64,000 nt of DNA, from assembly GCA_041161065.1 (NCBI GenBank), contig JBEAVE010000006.1:1-64000 (forward strand), read 5' to 3'. A program made the position numbers and the translations under genes. The notes under the pieces are model-generated. The model had not been told where the DNA came from. It searched no databases and saw only the letters and a program-made list of their open reading frames with translations. The number at the start of each line of letters is the position of its first letter. Position 1 is the stretch's first letter. Shown here one piece after another: positions 1-8,572 of this stretch. This DNA comes from DYRG01 sp041161065. GTDB taxonomy: Bacteria; Pseudomonadota; Gammaproteobacteria; Beggiatoales; Beggiatoaceae.

Positions 1-384
1 ACTTTGCAATAAATCTGTACAATCCAAGTCTTTAATGTTAATTAAATCATAACGATATTTTAAATTGGGTGTATTTATTTCGGTTTTAAAACGTGGTGAT
101 TGCTCCCCAATATACAATACAATCTGCAATGGAACTTGTTGATAACGTTGTGAAATTAAACCACAATACTCTAATTCTCTCCACAACATTTTATCATCAT
201 TATCGCTTTGTAATTCCAAATGTAATAGACCACCGTTTTCTAAAGTTGCAATCAAATCTGCACGTCGTTGTTGAACACTTGGAAATTCGATATTTTCTAT
301 ATTCACCACGTTGCTGTTGGTAAGCAACTTAAAGAGCACTTTTACATCAGGAAACAATTCCTTAAATGTTGTATCGTATTTCAT
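1..384 (-). CDS. Rpn-like PD-(D/E)XK nuclease family protein, C-terminus cut off by window edge
   Basis: The reading frame opens with ATG at 384 (MKYDTTFKELFPD) and stays open to base 1, giving 128 codons with no stop, so the gene continues outside the window. An RRADLIATL stretch followed by LHLELQSDND matches the D...ExQ arrangement of the PD-(D/E)XK core in Rpn/DUF4351-type proteins, which are often labelled transposase or Rpn nuclease. Proteins of this family are thought to cut DNA and promote recombination, but many members are uncharacterised. A second, different Rpn-type gene lies at 27365-28282. The family call is fairly safe; the biological role is not known. Confidence 0.75.
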   Translation of the reverse strand, partial: MKYDTTFKELFPDVKVLFKLLTNSNVVNIENIEFPSVQQRRADLIATLENGGLLHLELQSDNDDKMLWRELEYCGLISQRYQQVPLQIVLYIGEQSPRFKTEINTPNLKYRYDLINIKDLDCTDLLQS

Positions 385-404
385 AGTTTGGTAGTGGTAT
401 AAAG

Positions 405-490
405 CCCGCGTAGGTTGGACTGCAAGTCCAACATTATTTTTTAGATCGTTGGTAAAATTGTGTTGGGGTTTGCACCCCAACCTACAAGGC
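405..490. repeat. Palindromic intergenic repeat (double hairpin)
   Basis: GTAGGTTGG at 410-418 is the exact reverse complement of CCAACCTAC at 477-485. Each end also folds on itself: TTGGACT/AGTCCAA at 415-431 and TTGGGGT/ACCCCAA at 463-480. The element therefore forms two small hairpins inside a larger outer stem, as in REP/MITE-type dispersed intergenic repeats. No other copy was noticed in this window. It lies between the Rpn-type gene and the symporter promoter. Confidence 0.6.
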
Positions 491-709
491 GAGAATTGTC
501 GCATTGTTGTCTACTCGCCGCAACTAAATTGTAGTGATTAAGAATGATAGGTGAGTTTATGAACTTCTCATCATATTACCTAATTTACTAACATTTCTTA
601 CTGATTATTCTTACTGATTAGTATCAAAAGTGCAATTGATTAATTTTTATGGTAGAACGGTAAAAATAAGCGTGAAAATTACAGGTGTTTTTATTTCTCT
701 TGCTCTCCG
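491..709. other. AT-rich intergenic region with a 13-base tandem repeat
   Basis: No coding potential was seen between the palindromic repeat and the symporter promoter. The one feature is a perfect tandem pair of TTCTTACTGATTA at 596-608 and 609-621. It could be a regulator binding site for the downstream symporter gene, but nothing else supports that. Confidence 0.4.
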
Positions 710-740
710 TTGATCATTCAGCGATTCTTTTCTATATAAT
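710..740 (+). promoter_or_regulatory. Candidate sigma70 promoter of the symporter gene
   Basis: TTGATC at 710-715 can act as a -35 box. TATATA at 733-738 (17-base spacer) or TATAAT at 735-740 (19-base spacer) can act as the -10 box. The start codon at 773 is about 30 bases downstream, with a GGAGG site at 763-767. Confidence 0.5.
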
Positions 741-772
741 AATAAAATAAACAACTTATTTTGGAGGATACA

Positions 773-2041
773 ATGCAACAGTGGCGGCAACTTTCTTTAA
801 CAGGAAAAATCTTAATTGCAATGATAATTGGCGTTGCAGTGGGAATATTTCTTAATCAAATCGGGCAACATAACAACTTTGTGCAATCTATTATTTTAGG
901 GGGCGTGCTTGAAATAATGGGCGCGATATTTGTCGCGGGATTAAAAATGTTAGTAGTACCGTTGGTTTTTGTTTCTTTGGTCGGCGGTGTAACTGCATTA
1001 GGTGATGTGAACAAATTGGGAAGAATTGGAGGAAAAGCTCTCGGACTTTATTTATTAACGACCGCCATCGCCATTAGTTTAGCTTTATTTCTCGCGCATT
1101 TCATTAATGCAGGTCAAGGATTTGATGCAACCCACGCTGTTACAAATACATTTCAAAACAAACCTGCGCCTTCTTTTGTGGAAGTTTTGATTGGAATTGT
1201 ACCGAGCAACCCTATTTCTGCAATGTCTGAAGGGAGTATGTTACAAATCATTATCTTTGCATTATTGTTTGGAGTTTCGATTAGTTTAGCGGGAGAAAAA
1301 GGCAAACACGTTCTTAATTTTTTTAATGATTTGAACGAAGTCATTATGAAAATGGTTGATATTGTGATGTCGCTTGCCCCTTTTGGGGTTTTCGCGCTGA
1401 TTACAAAAACGTTTGCCACGCAAGGAATCGATGTTATTTTACCTTTAATAAGTTATTTCATAACAGTGGTTTTAGCGTTATTTCTCCACAGTGTTGGAAC
1501 GTATGGCGTTTTCTTAAAATTAGCAAAACTTAATCCGCTCACTTTCTTTCAAAATATGCGTCCGGTTTTTCTCTTTGCTTTTAGCACTGCAAGCAGTAAT
1601 GCCACGATTCCCGTTTCTCTCAAAACATTAGAGGAAAAAATGGGGGTTGATAATGCGATCGCCTCATTTACTGTGCCGTTGGGCGCGACCATCAATATGG
1701 ACGGCACGGCAATTATGCAGGGCGTTGCAACGGTTTTTATTGCAAATGTGTATGGAGTTGAATTGGGTTTGAGCGCATTTCTCACGATTATTTTAACTGC
1801 AACCTTAGCTTCGATTGGAACAGCGGGCGTGCCCGGGGTAGGATTAGTCATGCTTACCATGGTTCTCAATCAGGTTGGATTGCCTGTTGAAGGTATTGCA
1901 TTAATTATTGGGGTTGATCGATTACTAGATATGATGAGAACGGTTGTAAATGTGACGGGTGATGCAATGGTAACTTGTTTGATTGCAAAGGGTGAAAATG
2001 CTTTTGATCAAAGCGTATTTGATGCGAGAAATTCCCATTAA
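773..2041 (+). CDS. Dicarboxylate/amino acid:cation symporter (DAACS, GltP/SLC1 type)
   Basis: This is a 422-residue integral inner-membrane protein predicted to take up dicarboxylates or acidic amino acids with H+ or Na+. Family signatures are present: the serine-rich STASSNATIP hairpin, the NMDGTA motif in TM7, the GTAGVPG hairpin 2, and DRLLDMMRTVVNVTGDA in TM8, which carries the substrate-binding Asp, Arg, Thr and Asp region. An in-frame TTG lies 12 bases upstream, but it falls on the GGAGG ribosome binding site, so ATG at 773 is chosen. The gene is monocistronic, converging on the TonB receptor gene across a shared hairpin. Substrate (glutamate, aspartate, C4-dicarboxylate, serine) cannot be read from the sequence. 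Confidence 0.93.
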   Translation: MQQWRQLSLTGKILIAMIIGVAVGIFLNQIGQHNNFVQSIILGGVLEIMGAIFVAGLKMLVVPLVFVSLVGGVTALGDVNKLGRIGGKALGLYLLTTAIAISLALFLAHFINAGQGFDATHAVTNTFQNKPAPSFVEVLIGIVPSNPISAMSEGSMLQIIIFALLFGVSISLAGEKGKHVLNFFNDLNEVIMKMVDIVMSLAPFGVFALITKTFATQGIDVILPLISYFITVVLALFLHSVGTYGVFLKLAKLNPLTFFQNMRPVFLFAFSTASSNATIPVSLKTLEEKMGVDNAIASFTVPLGATINMDGTAIMQGVATVFIANVYGVELGLSAFLTIILTATLASIGTAGVPGVGLVMLTMVLNQVGLPVEGIALIIGVDRLLDMMRTVVNVTGDAMVTCLIAKGENAFDQSVFDARNSH

Positions 2042-2043
2042 AA

Positions 2044-2078
2044 AAACAACGCCCTTAATTAAAAGAAAAGCGTTGTTT
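2044..2078. terminator. Hairpin between convergent genes
   Basis: AAACAACGC (2044-2052) pairs with GCGTTGTTT (2070-2078) around a 17-base loop. It sits between the stop codons of two convergent genes, so it could serve both strands. Confidence 0.55.
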
Positions 2079-2096
2079 GTTGTGAGCGCATTGAGA

Positions 2097-4097
2097 TTAA
2101 AAGTGATACCAAACTTTCAACATAAATTCTCTCGATTGATCGGGTAATGGTGCGTGCCCATCGTTGTAGGGTTGAATGAATTTGTAATCTTCATTGAAAA
2201 TGTTATGTACGCCAATACCAATATCAAGATGTTTTGCTAAGAAATCTTGATAGCGCACCATTACATTTGCTAACACAGAAGAAGCGTATTTGTTTAGCAC
2301 TAATTTACCCATTGTATCGACCGCATTATAACCATAACGAGGGCTAAAGTAGACCAATGAAGGATTGATAGAAAGATGGGAGGTTATTTCGTAATGTCCA
2401 TTGAGAGAAACTTTATGCGCTGGGAAACCTAAAAACAGTTTGTCGTTTGTGACCGTGTTGGTTTGAAAGTTGTACACTTTAAACTTTGTACCAGAATACT
2501 CGGTGGCTTGATAGAAAGAGTGGTTTAAAGTGAAGTAATTTTTGTTCTCTTTCCAACGAAATTCGGTTTCAATTCCTCGAGTGTGCATTTTGTCCGCGTT
2601 AAAATAAAGTTCATCAAGTTCTCCCGTGGCGTTGGGTAAAATGCCGTAGACAATGGTGTCTTTTGAAGAAATATCGAACAAGTTTGCGACAATCGACATA
2701 TTTCGATTGATTTTATAACCGAGCTCGATTTCATAAGTGTCTGTTTTTTCAGGCTTAATGCTATTGATTAACGTATCAGAATAGTTTTCAATCGTGGGAC
2801 TATGAAACGATTTGCTATATAGCAATTTAACATGATAACGATCAAAGACTTTCGTGAAACCCACGCGCGGCGCAAAATCCGATTTCGCCATATTGGGATC
2901 ATCGTAACGCAACCCTAAAGTTAAATTACCCATGTCTGTTTTATACAAACTTTCTGCAAACAAAGTCGTGTTTTTAATGGCGGCAGAATTACTATTAGCG
3001 ATCAAAGGATACCTAAATTCATCGTGATAAAACTCCGCGCCCGTGACCAGTTGTAATGCTTGAGTTGGCGTATAAGTCACATTGAGCTTGCCCGTGTAAG
3101 TATCCGAGAGGACTCGTCTAATCACTTTGCCGGTGTTATCTTTGATTTCATAAGGGCTTTGTTTCATGTAAGACAGTGAGGAACTTACATTTAGCTGGTC
3201 GCTCAGATCGGTTTGATATTTTAATTCAGCGACCTCCATTTTGCTAAAATATTTATCATTAGAAACGCCGCGCACTTTTGAGAAAGAATCTCGATTGGTC
3301 ACATAATATTGATCCGAAAGCAACCGTGCGCTCACGCCTTTATAAATCAAATTGACATTGAGGTATTCTGGAAATAATTCGTTGTCATTTGCCATGTCGA
3401 ATGATTTTCCATACACATCGTAGTAGATTTGATCGCTGCGATGCCCGCTGCCTTTTGTACCCATTGCGCTCAGTTTCAAATCTCCCCATCGATCGCCCGC
3501 CATCGCGGTTAATTGCTCATGTCCTTGAGCGTCCTGCATTTTTCCATAACTAGCGGTGAAAGCAACCCCGTCAATGTCTTCGGCTTGTTTGGTGATGATG
3601 TTGATAACGCCCAACTTTGCCGCGCCGCCATAAATCACCGATCCCGGTCCGCGCACGATTTCAATGCGTTTAATGTGATCAACGGGAAAGTGCTGTCCAA
3701 AATGAAAAGAAGCATAGCGGCGATCATTCATTTCAATGCCATCGACCAACACCAACACTTTCCCTTCAAATCCCCAGTTTCCGCGAATACCCACGCCAAC
3801 GCTGTTTGAAATGTCCAAACCAAAATCATAACCGGGCACTAATCGTAAAATATCAATCAAATCGCGTGCGCCCGAATTAACGATTTCTTCTTCCGTAACT
3901 ACGCTAACAATCCCCGGCGCATCTCGAACAGAGCCTTGATTTTTAGAGGCAATTGAAACCGGTAAATCCAATAATTCCTCCAAAGAGAGTTTTGATAGCA
4001 TTGCAATCGTTGATGTATTGCTAGCGGCGAAACTATGTTGGCTCAGCACACTGCAAACACCCACCCACAATACAATTGAAAAACGCAGGTTAAGCAT
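2097..4097 (-). CDS. TonB-dependent outer-membrane receptor
   Basis: This 666-residue protein carries a signal peptide (MLNLRFS... ending HSFAA) and an N-terminal plug domain. The plug contains LDLPVSIASK, APGIVSVVTEEEI, the LVLVDGIEMND segment and IKRIEIVRGPGSVIYGG. It is followed by a 22-strand-type barrel ending with a C-terminal aromatic (WYHF). It should import a substrate, such as a chelate or cofactor, across the outer membrane using TonB energy. A TTG 12 bases upstream in frame overlaps the GGAGA ribosome binding site, so ATG at 4097 is preferred. No exbB/exbD/tonB or binding-protein gene lies nearby, and no cobalamin riboswitch or obvious Fur box was seen upstream, so the ligand is unknown. 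Confidence 0.93.
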   Translation of the reverse strand: MLNLRFSIVLWVGVCSVLSQHSFAASNTSTIAMLSKLSLEELLDLPVSIASKNQGSVRDAPGIVSVVTEEEIVNSGARDLIDILRLVPGYDFGLDISNSVGVGIRGNWGFEGKVLVLVDGIEMNDRRYASFHFGQHFPVDHIKRIEIVRGPGSVIYGGAAKLGVINIITKQAEDIDGVAFTASYGKMQDAQGHEQLTAMAGDRWGDLKLSAMGTKGSGHRSDQIYYDVYGKSFDMANDNELFPEYLNVNLIYKGVSARLLSDQYYVTNRDSFSKVRGVSNDKYFSKMEVAELKYQTDLSDQLNVSSSLSYMKQSPYEIKDNTGKVIRRVLSDTYTGKLNVTYTPTQALQLVTGAEFYHDEFRYPLIANSNSAAIKNTTLFAESLYKTDMGNLTLGLRYDDPNMAKSDFAPRVGFTKVFDRYHVKLLYSKSFHSPTIENYSDTLINSIKPEKTDTYEIELGYKINRNMSIVANLFDISSKDTIVYGILPNATGELDELYFNADKMHTRGIETEFRWKENKNYFTLNHSFYQATEYSGTKFKVYNFQTNTVTNDKLFLGFPAHKVSLNGHYEITSHLSINPSLVYFSPRYGYNAVDTMGKLVLNKYASSVLANVMVRYQDFLAKHLDIGIGVHNIFNEDYKFIQPYNDGHAPLPDQSREFMLKVWYHF

Positions 4098-4139
4098 AAC
4101 TTTCTCCAATTTTCATGTTTAACTTTTTGTTATAATGAA

Positions 4140-4161
4140 TCGGGGTTTGTGATCACCCCGA
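4140..4161 (-). terminator. Terminator-like hairpin after the GRDP-like gene
   Basis: TCGGGGT (4140-4146) pairs with ACCCCGA (4155-4161). On the minus strand it follows the stop codon of the gene at 4177, but it lacks a strong T-run, so it may be only partly effective. Confidence 0.45.
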
Positions 4162-4176
4162 CTCCCCCTTTAATGT

Positions 4177-4725
4177 TTAAGCAAAGGTTGGTCTAACATC
4201 AGGTTTTACAATGCGTTGAAACATCAAAGCGTCATCTATCAATACTTTTGTACACTTTGTACAACTGGCAGCGTTTTCAACCATGATTTTAGTGCATTTT
4301 GTACAACTGGCAGCGTTTTCATAACCCATTATGTTCATGGGTTCACCAAATTCTTTTTCATAGAGTTCATGGGTTAGCGCACTGGCTTGTTGGTGGTTAG
4401 CAATATCCTCTTCGCCACGCAATCCCAAATAAGGAAAATGATGTAAGAAAAAACCGAAAGCATTTTGGCAATCTTCCGCGTATTTCATGGTGTCTAAAAT
4501 GTGGTAGTGCCAAAAAACATCGACATCAGGCATAGGAACGGTAGGGATTTCAAGGTATTTCACCGACAGCAATAAAAAGCGTTTGTAAGCGATTTCTAGT
4601 TGCTCAACATATTCACGCGACCAGCCTTTCCCTTCTGAGGGGTCTAATAACTTAAATTTGATGGCTTCAAGATTCAACGCGTCAATGCCAGCTTGCATTT
4701 GTTCGGCAGATTTTGGTAATTGCAT
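4177..4725 (-). CDS. Small conserved protein with FWHxHILDT motif (GRDP-like) and tandem CTKC unit
   Basis: This 182-residue protein has no signal peptide. Residues 66-110 hold DVDVFWHYHILDTMKYAEDC and FFLHHFPYLGLRGEED, a His/Asp-rich signature shared with bacterial proteins resembling plant glycine-rich-domain (GRDP, DUF1399) proteins; no reaction is established. The tail carries a 14-residue unit repeated in tandem, ENAASCTKCTKIMV (136-149) and ENAASCTKCTKVLI (150-163). Each unit has a CxxC pair that could bind metal or form disulfides. At DNA level the copies are nearly identical with a 42-base period, suggesting a recent duplication. AAGGAG eight bases before ATG supports the start. Function unknown. 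Confidence 0.75.
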   Translation of the reverse strand: MQLPKSAEQMQAGIDALNLEAIKFKLLDPSEGKGWSREYVEQLEIAYKRFLLLSVKYLEIPTVPMPDVDVFWHYHILDTMKYAEDCQNAFGFFLHHFPYLGLRGEEDIANHQQASALTHELYEKEFGEPMNIMGYENAASCTKCTKIMVENAASCTKCTKVLIDDALMFQRIVKPDVRPTFA

Positions 4726-4963
4726 CAGAGGTCTCCTTCGTAAGTGGTTTGAAAAATAAACGGATAATCGCTAAAAGTGATAGCACTTATCACGTGCAGT
4801 GTAATACAAAAACCACCCAAAAGTTAAGTAATAAATCAAACTTTTTAGGAAGCAAACAGTTTAACCGCTCGCCTTCTCCTCTCCCGTTGCTTAAATTAAG
4901 ATAATGTTAATTTCTAACTAATATGATATAACTTAGGAAAACTAACATTATGGAAATGAGCAC

Positions 4964-6196
4964 GTGTCCTCCATTGAAAATCGTTTGAACGGTACGAAAC
5001 AAAGTCAAATTATCCGAGAGCTTTTTAATAATACCGCGCACTTTCCCATTGTGAACATTTTTTTAGAAATGTTGCTTTATTCTCCGCTGGTGTATTTTCA
5101 ATCAGCAGGCTTTTCATTAATTGTAATGAGCGGTTTATTGCAAGCCTATTGGTTAGGGCGTTGGCAATATGAAAAGAACCCGCACCCTTTATTGGGCAAT
5201 TTAATTGGTGTAAGTTGTTACACAGTCGGCGAGATTTTTTTAGATGTGTTGTTCTTTGACGAAACCTTTCAACAAGCCTTAGACTTTTTTGAGAAACCAC
5301 ACCATATTGCGTATTGGACTTTCTCTATTTTAATTGGGATTTTACAACAATTACGCTTGCATTATCCTAAATTGATTGTGATAGAAAGCATCGTGAGAAC
5401 AGCTATTTTAGGTGTAATGTATTGGATTTTTGAAAATCTCTTTAGTCATTACGACACCATGAATTTCTTTATTAATGAAAGCCATATCTTTCTCAACTTG
5501 TCTATTTTATTTTTGGGAATTGTTTTTGGATTAGCGCATTTGAATACCCAAACATACCTCAAAATTCTTCAAGAAACTAGCCGCCAATTGCAATGTTATT
5601 CGGAGTGGTTGTTGGGGCGACATTTGTTGAATGCTGCGCTTAAAAATCCTGAATTGTTAAGTTTAAATCGTAAAGAACGGACAATTATTTTTGTTGATAT
5701 TCGAGGTTTCACGCAATGGAGCGAAACTCAACACCCAGAAACTGTCGTTGCCATGTTAAATAATTATTTTGCGATTGGAGAAAGTTGCTGGTCATCTCAA
5801 ACCCGTTTTATAGAAAATCTCATTAAAACTAAATATACGGGAGATGAAATTATGTTGGTGATGAATCAGGTCGATGTTTCTATTGAATTGGCGCAACTGT
5901 TATCTAAAGAACTGAACAGGTTTTTGGCGGATTTTTCTCTCGGCACGGGGATTGGAGTGCACTGTGGTTTTTTAGTGGAAGGATTGCTGGGAAGTCATCA
6001 AGTCAAAGCCTATGATGTGATTGGTGATACGGTGAACACGGCGAAACGCATTTGTGATGTTGCAATGAGTGGAGAAATCCTGTTGTCAGAAATAAGCTGG
6101 GCAAAACATTCGCGTTCGATCATTTGCAAACAACAACGCCAAGTGTCCGTGAAAGGAAAGCGCGAGCCGCTAAAATTGTTTTGCATTGAGTATTGA
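4964..6196 (+). CDS. Membrane-anchored class III adenylate/guanylate cyclase
   Basis: This 410-residue protein has an N-terminal half of about six hydrophobic segments (residues 30-195) and a C-terminal class III nucleotidyl cyclase domain (residues 235-410). The two metal-binding aspartates are visible at D245 (FVDIRGF) and in the KYTGDE segment. Purine-selecting residues K290 and D351 (AYDVIGD) fit ATP rather than GTP. The transition-state pair N358 and R362 (TVNTAKR) is present, so the domain should be an active homodimeric cyclase making cAMP. GTG at 4964 is the only sensible in-frame start before an upstream stop; the ATGs at 4950 and 4956 are out of frame. The gene stands alone; the ligand of the membrane part is unknown. 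Confidence 0.85.
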   Translation: MSSIENRLNGTKQSQIIRELFNNTAHFPIVNIFLEMLLYSPLVYFQSAGFSLIVMSGLLQAYWLGRWQYEKNPHPLLGNLIGVSCYTVGEIFLDVLFFDETFQQALDFFEKPHHIAYWTFSILIGILQQLRLHYPKLIVIESIVRTAILGVMYWIFENLFSHYDTMNFFINESHIFLNLSILFLGIVFGLAHLNTQTYLKILQETSRQLQCYSEWLLGRHLLNAALKNPELLSLNRKERTIIFVDIRGFTQWSETQHPETVVAMLNNYFAIGESCWSSQTRFIENLIKTKYTGDEIMLVMNQVDVSIELAQLLSKELNRFLADFSLGTGIGVHCGFLVEGLLGSHQVKAYDVIGDTVNTAKRICDVAMSGEILLSEISWAKHSRSIICKQQRQVSVKGKREPLKLFCIEY

Positions 6197-6215
6197 GGCG
6201 CGGCGCAACTTGCCC

Positions 6216-6244
6216 TTGTCAAATCGCGCGTTTGTTTATATGAT
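6216..6244 (+). promoter_or_regulatory. Sigma70-type promoter of the leu leader and leuA
   Basis: TTGTCA (6216-6221) and TATGAT (6239-6244) are separated by exactly 17 bases. Transcription would start near 6251, about 33 bases before the ATG of a leucine-rich leader peptide. Confidence 0.65.
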
Positions 6245-6283
6245 GATTTAAACTTTACCTCACCCCCACAAGACCATCGGCTT

Positions 6284-6397
6284 ATGAACATTTCAACACG
6301 CTTAAACAACGCATTTTCTGCACTTTGTGCGGCGGGTGCGGTTGCGCCGATGCGTCTTGCTTCAGCACTCCTATATACTTTGCGATTGCTGCCGTAA
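6284..6397 (+). CDS. leuL: Candidate leucine leader peptide (attenuator) upstream of leuA
   Basis: A 37-codon frame runs from ATG 6284 to TAA 6397 and ends in LASALLYTLRLLP, with six leucines in the last thirteen residues and a rare CTA leucine codon. It lies between a good promoter and leuA. The hairpin CTGCC-GTAA-GGCAG overlaps its stop, and a further hairpin with a T-run lies just before the leuA ribosome binding site. This is the layout of ribosome-stalling leucine attenuators. The leader has no strong ribosome binding site, so the call is an inference. Confidence 0.5.
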   Translation: MNISTRLNNAFSALCAAGAVAPMRLASALLYTLRLLP

Positions 6398-6453
6398 GGC
6401 AGTATTTCTTGAGCTTTTCGCCCGACGGGGGGCAACAATACCTTGTTATTTTT
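6389..6453 (+). promoter_or_regulatory. Candidate attenuator hairpins before leuA
   Basis: CTGCC/GGCAG (6389-6402, GTAA loop) overlaps the leader stop codon. It is followed by a G-rich segment (GCCC 6420-6423 / GGGC 6430-6433). AACAA (6434-6438) then pairs with TTGTT (6443-6447) just before TTTTT (6449-6453). The final stem is short and AU-rich, so the termination step is uncertain. Confidence 0.4.
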
Positions 6454-6478
6454 CGCAAATTTATTTAGGAGTTTTTTT

Positions 6479-8011
6479 ATGTCAAATCAACTGATTATTT
6501 TCGACACCACGCTTCGAGACGGCGAACAAAGCCCCGGCGCGTCGATGACCAAAGATGAAAAAGTCCGCATCGCCAAAGCCTTAGAAAAATTAAATGTCAA
6601 TATTATCGAGGCGGGATTTCCGGCGGCGAGCGTGGGGGATTTCGAAGCGGTGGCGGCGGTTGCCAGCGCGGTTAAAAACGCAACCGTGTGCGGATTATCG
6701 CGCGCGCTTGACAAAGATATCGACACCGCCGCCGATGCCTTAAAATCCGCCGCTCGAATGCGCATTCACACTTTTTTAGCGACTTCCCCGATTCACATGG
6801 AGAAAAAACTCCGCATGACCCCAGATGAAGTGGTCGAACGAGCGGTCGCAGCGGTCAAACGGGCGCGAAACTACACCGATGACGTGGAATTTTCCCCCGA
6901 AGATGCGGGACGTTCCGAAACCGATTTTCTCTGTCGAGTGATCGAAGCGGTGATCAAAGCGGGCGCGAAAACCATCAATATTCCTGACACGGTGGGTTAT
7001 AATTTACCGCACGTTTTTGGCAATTTAATCAAAACCTTACGCGAACGAATCCCAAATGCCGACCAAGCGATTTTCTCGGTGCATTGCCATAATGATTTAG
7101 GATTAGCGGTGGCGAATTCATTATCGGCGGTTTTAAATGGCGCGCGGCAAGTTGAGTGTACAATCAATGGGTTAGGCGAACGAGCGGGCAATGCAGCGTT
7201 GGAAGAAATTGTCATGGCGGTGCGCACGCGGCAGGATATTTTTGAATGCGACACCCAAATCGATGCCACGCAAATTGTCAATTGTTCAAAATTGGTTTCA
7301 AACATTACCGGATTTCCAATTCAACCGAATAAAGCCATTGTCGGTGCAAATGCGTTTGCACATGAATCAGGAATTCATCAAGATGGTGTAATTAAACATC
7401 GAGAAACCTATGAAATCATGCGCGCAGAAGATGTGGGTTGGAAAACCAATCGAATGGTGTTAGGAAAATTATCGGGTAGAAATGCGTTTAGTCAGCGTTT
7501 GAAAGAGTTAGGTTATGAGTTCACGTCAGAAACCGAATTAAATGCCGCGTTCTCACGTTTTAAAGCCTTAGCCGATAAGAAACAAGAAATCTACGATGAC
7601 GATTTACAAGCGTTAATTAGCGATACATTATCGGCTGAAAACGAGCGTTTCAAACTGGTTTCATTAAAGGTTTGTAGTGAAACGGGAGAAATCCCCCACG
7701 CGCATTTGACCTTGAATGTCATCAATGAAGAAAAAACCGCCGACGCAATTGGAAGTGGTCCCGTTGATGCGACCTATAATGCAATAGAAACAATGGTGAA
7801 GAGCGGTTGTCATCTGCAATTATATTCGGTAAATAATGTTACCGATGGCACAGATGCGTTGGCGGAAGTGAGCGTGCGTTTAGAGAAAGATGGAAGAATT
7901 ATTACGGGTCAAGGCGGCGATATTGATATTGTTATTGCCTCTGCAAAAGCCTATTTGAACGCGCTAAACAAAGTCTTTGGTTATTTTGAAAGAAAACACC
8001 CTCAAGTCTAA
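6479..8011 (+). CDS. leuA: 2-isopropylmalate synthase
   Basis: This 510-residue enzyme condenses acetyl-CoA with 2-oxoisovalerate in the first committed step of leucine synthesis. It has the catalytic TIM barrel with FDTTLRDGEQSPGA at the N-terminus (metal and substrate binding) and the HCHNDLGLAVANS motif (metal-binding histidines). The C-terminal allosteric domain (about residues 390-500, including GSGPVDATYNAIE) normally gives leucine feedback inhibition. AGGAG at 6467-6471 supports ATG 6479 over an upstream in-frame start. leuB, leuC and leuD are not in this window, so leuA stands apart, with its own candidate attenuator upstream and a terminator downstream. Confidence 0.97.
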   Translation: MSNQLIIFDTTLRDGEQSPGASMTKDEKVRIAKALEKLNVNIIEAGFPAASVGDFEAVAAVASAVKNATVCGLSRALDKDIDTAADALKSAARMRIHTFLATSPIHMEKKLRMTPDEVVERAVAAVKRARNYTDDVEFSPEDAGRSETDFLCRVIEAVIKAGAKTINIPDTVGYNLPHVFGNLIKTLRERIPNADQAIFSVHCHNDLGLAVANSLSAVLNGARQVECTINGLGERAGNAALEEIVMAVRTRQDIFECDTQIDATQIVNCSKLVSNITGFPIQPNKAIVGANAFAHESGIHQDGVIKHRETYEIMRAEDVGWKTNRMVLGKLSGRNAFSQRLKELGYEFTSETELNAAFSRFKALADKKQEIYDDDLQALISDTLSAENERFKLVSLKVCSETGEIPHAHLTLNVINEEKTADAIGSGPVDATYNAIETMVKSGCHLQLYSVNNVTDGTDALAEVSVRLEKDGRIITGQGGDIDIVIASAKAYLNALNKVFGYFERKHPQV

Positions 8012-8017
8012 AACCCC

Positions 8018-8051
8018 TTCTCGAACTCAGCGTCAAAGGTGGGTTCGAGAA
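8018..8051 (+). terminator. Hairpin downstream of leuA
   Basis: TTCTCGAAC (8018-8026) pairs perfectly with GTTCGAGAA (8043-8051). It starts seven bases after the leuA stop. The following bases are only moderately T-rich. Confidence 0.6.
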
Positions 8052-8099
8052 AGTGTTATTTCAATTCCTCAATGCAACTTTAATAGAACAGATTGCCAA

Positions 8100-8516
8100 T
8101 TACAGGTTTCTAATTTCAAAAGAATGGGTAATTTCAGCGGTTTTGTCGAGCATTTTAGAAACTGAGCAATATTTGTCGGCGGACAGATTTATCGCGCGTT
8201 TCACTTTGGTTTCGTCAAGATTTGTGCCCGTAAAAATGTAATGCACGTTGATTTTTGTGAACACTTTGGGGTCTTCGGCGGCGCGTTCAGCGGTGATTTC
8301 CATTTGACAATCGGTTAAATTTTGGCGGCTTTTTTCTAAGATCATTTTCACGTCAATACCCGTGCAACCCCCTAATCCCATTAACAATAATTCCATTGGG
8401 CGCGCGCCTAAATTACGTCCGCCGACTTCAGGCGATGCGTCCATAATGATGCCGTGTCCGCTGTCTGCTTCGCCCAACCAAGTCATGCCTTCGATCAATT
8501 TAATTCGTGCTTTCAT
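8100..8516 (-). CDS. OsmC/Ohr family protein (YhfA-type)
   Basis: This 138-residue cytoplasmic protein belongs to the OsmC superfamily, whose members reduce organic hydroperoxides using two cysteines. Both family cysteine positions are present, in LGGCTGID and KYCSVSKML, along with the ARPMELLLMGL helix. Length and the ADSGHGIIMD opening resemble the YhfA branch, whose substrate is not established. AGGAG lies ahead of ATG 8516. It is the last gene of the minus-strand series 13226-8100 but is 56 bases from gspJ, so co-transcription is possible rather than certain. Confidence 0.9.
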   Translation of the reverse strand: MKARIKLIEGMTWLGEADSGHGIIMDASPEVGGRNLGARPMELLLMGLGGCTGIDVKMILEKSRQNLTDCQMEITAERAAEDPKVFTKINVHYIFTGTNLDETKVKRAINLSADKYCSVSKMLDKTAEITHSFEIRNL

Positions 8517-8572
8517 GAGGAAACTCCTGTGCTAGATTGTTTTGAAAAAACCATTTTAACGCAATCGAATGC

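Noticed and set aside
4713..4904. 63-codon plus-strand open frame after the GRDP-like gene
   Set aside because: It overlaps the divergent gene's ribosome binding region, has no ribosome binding site and no recognisable features.
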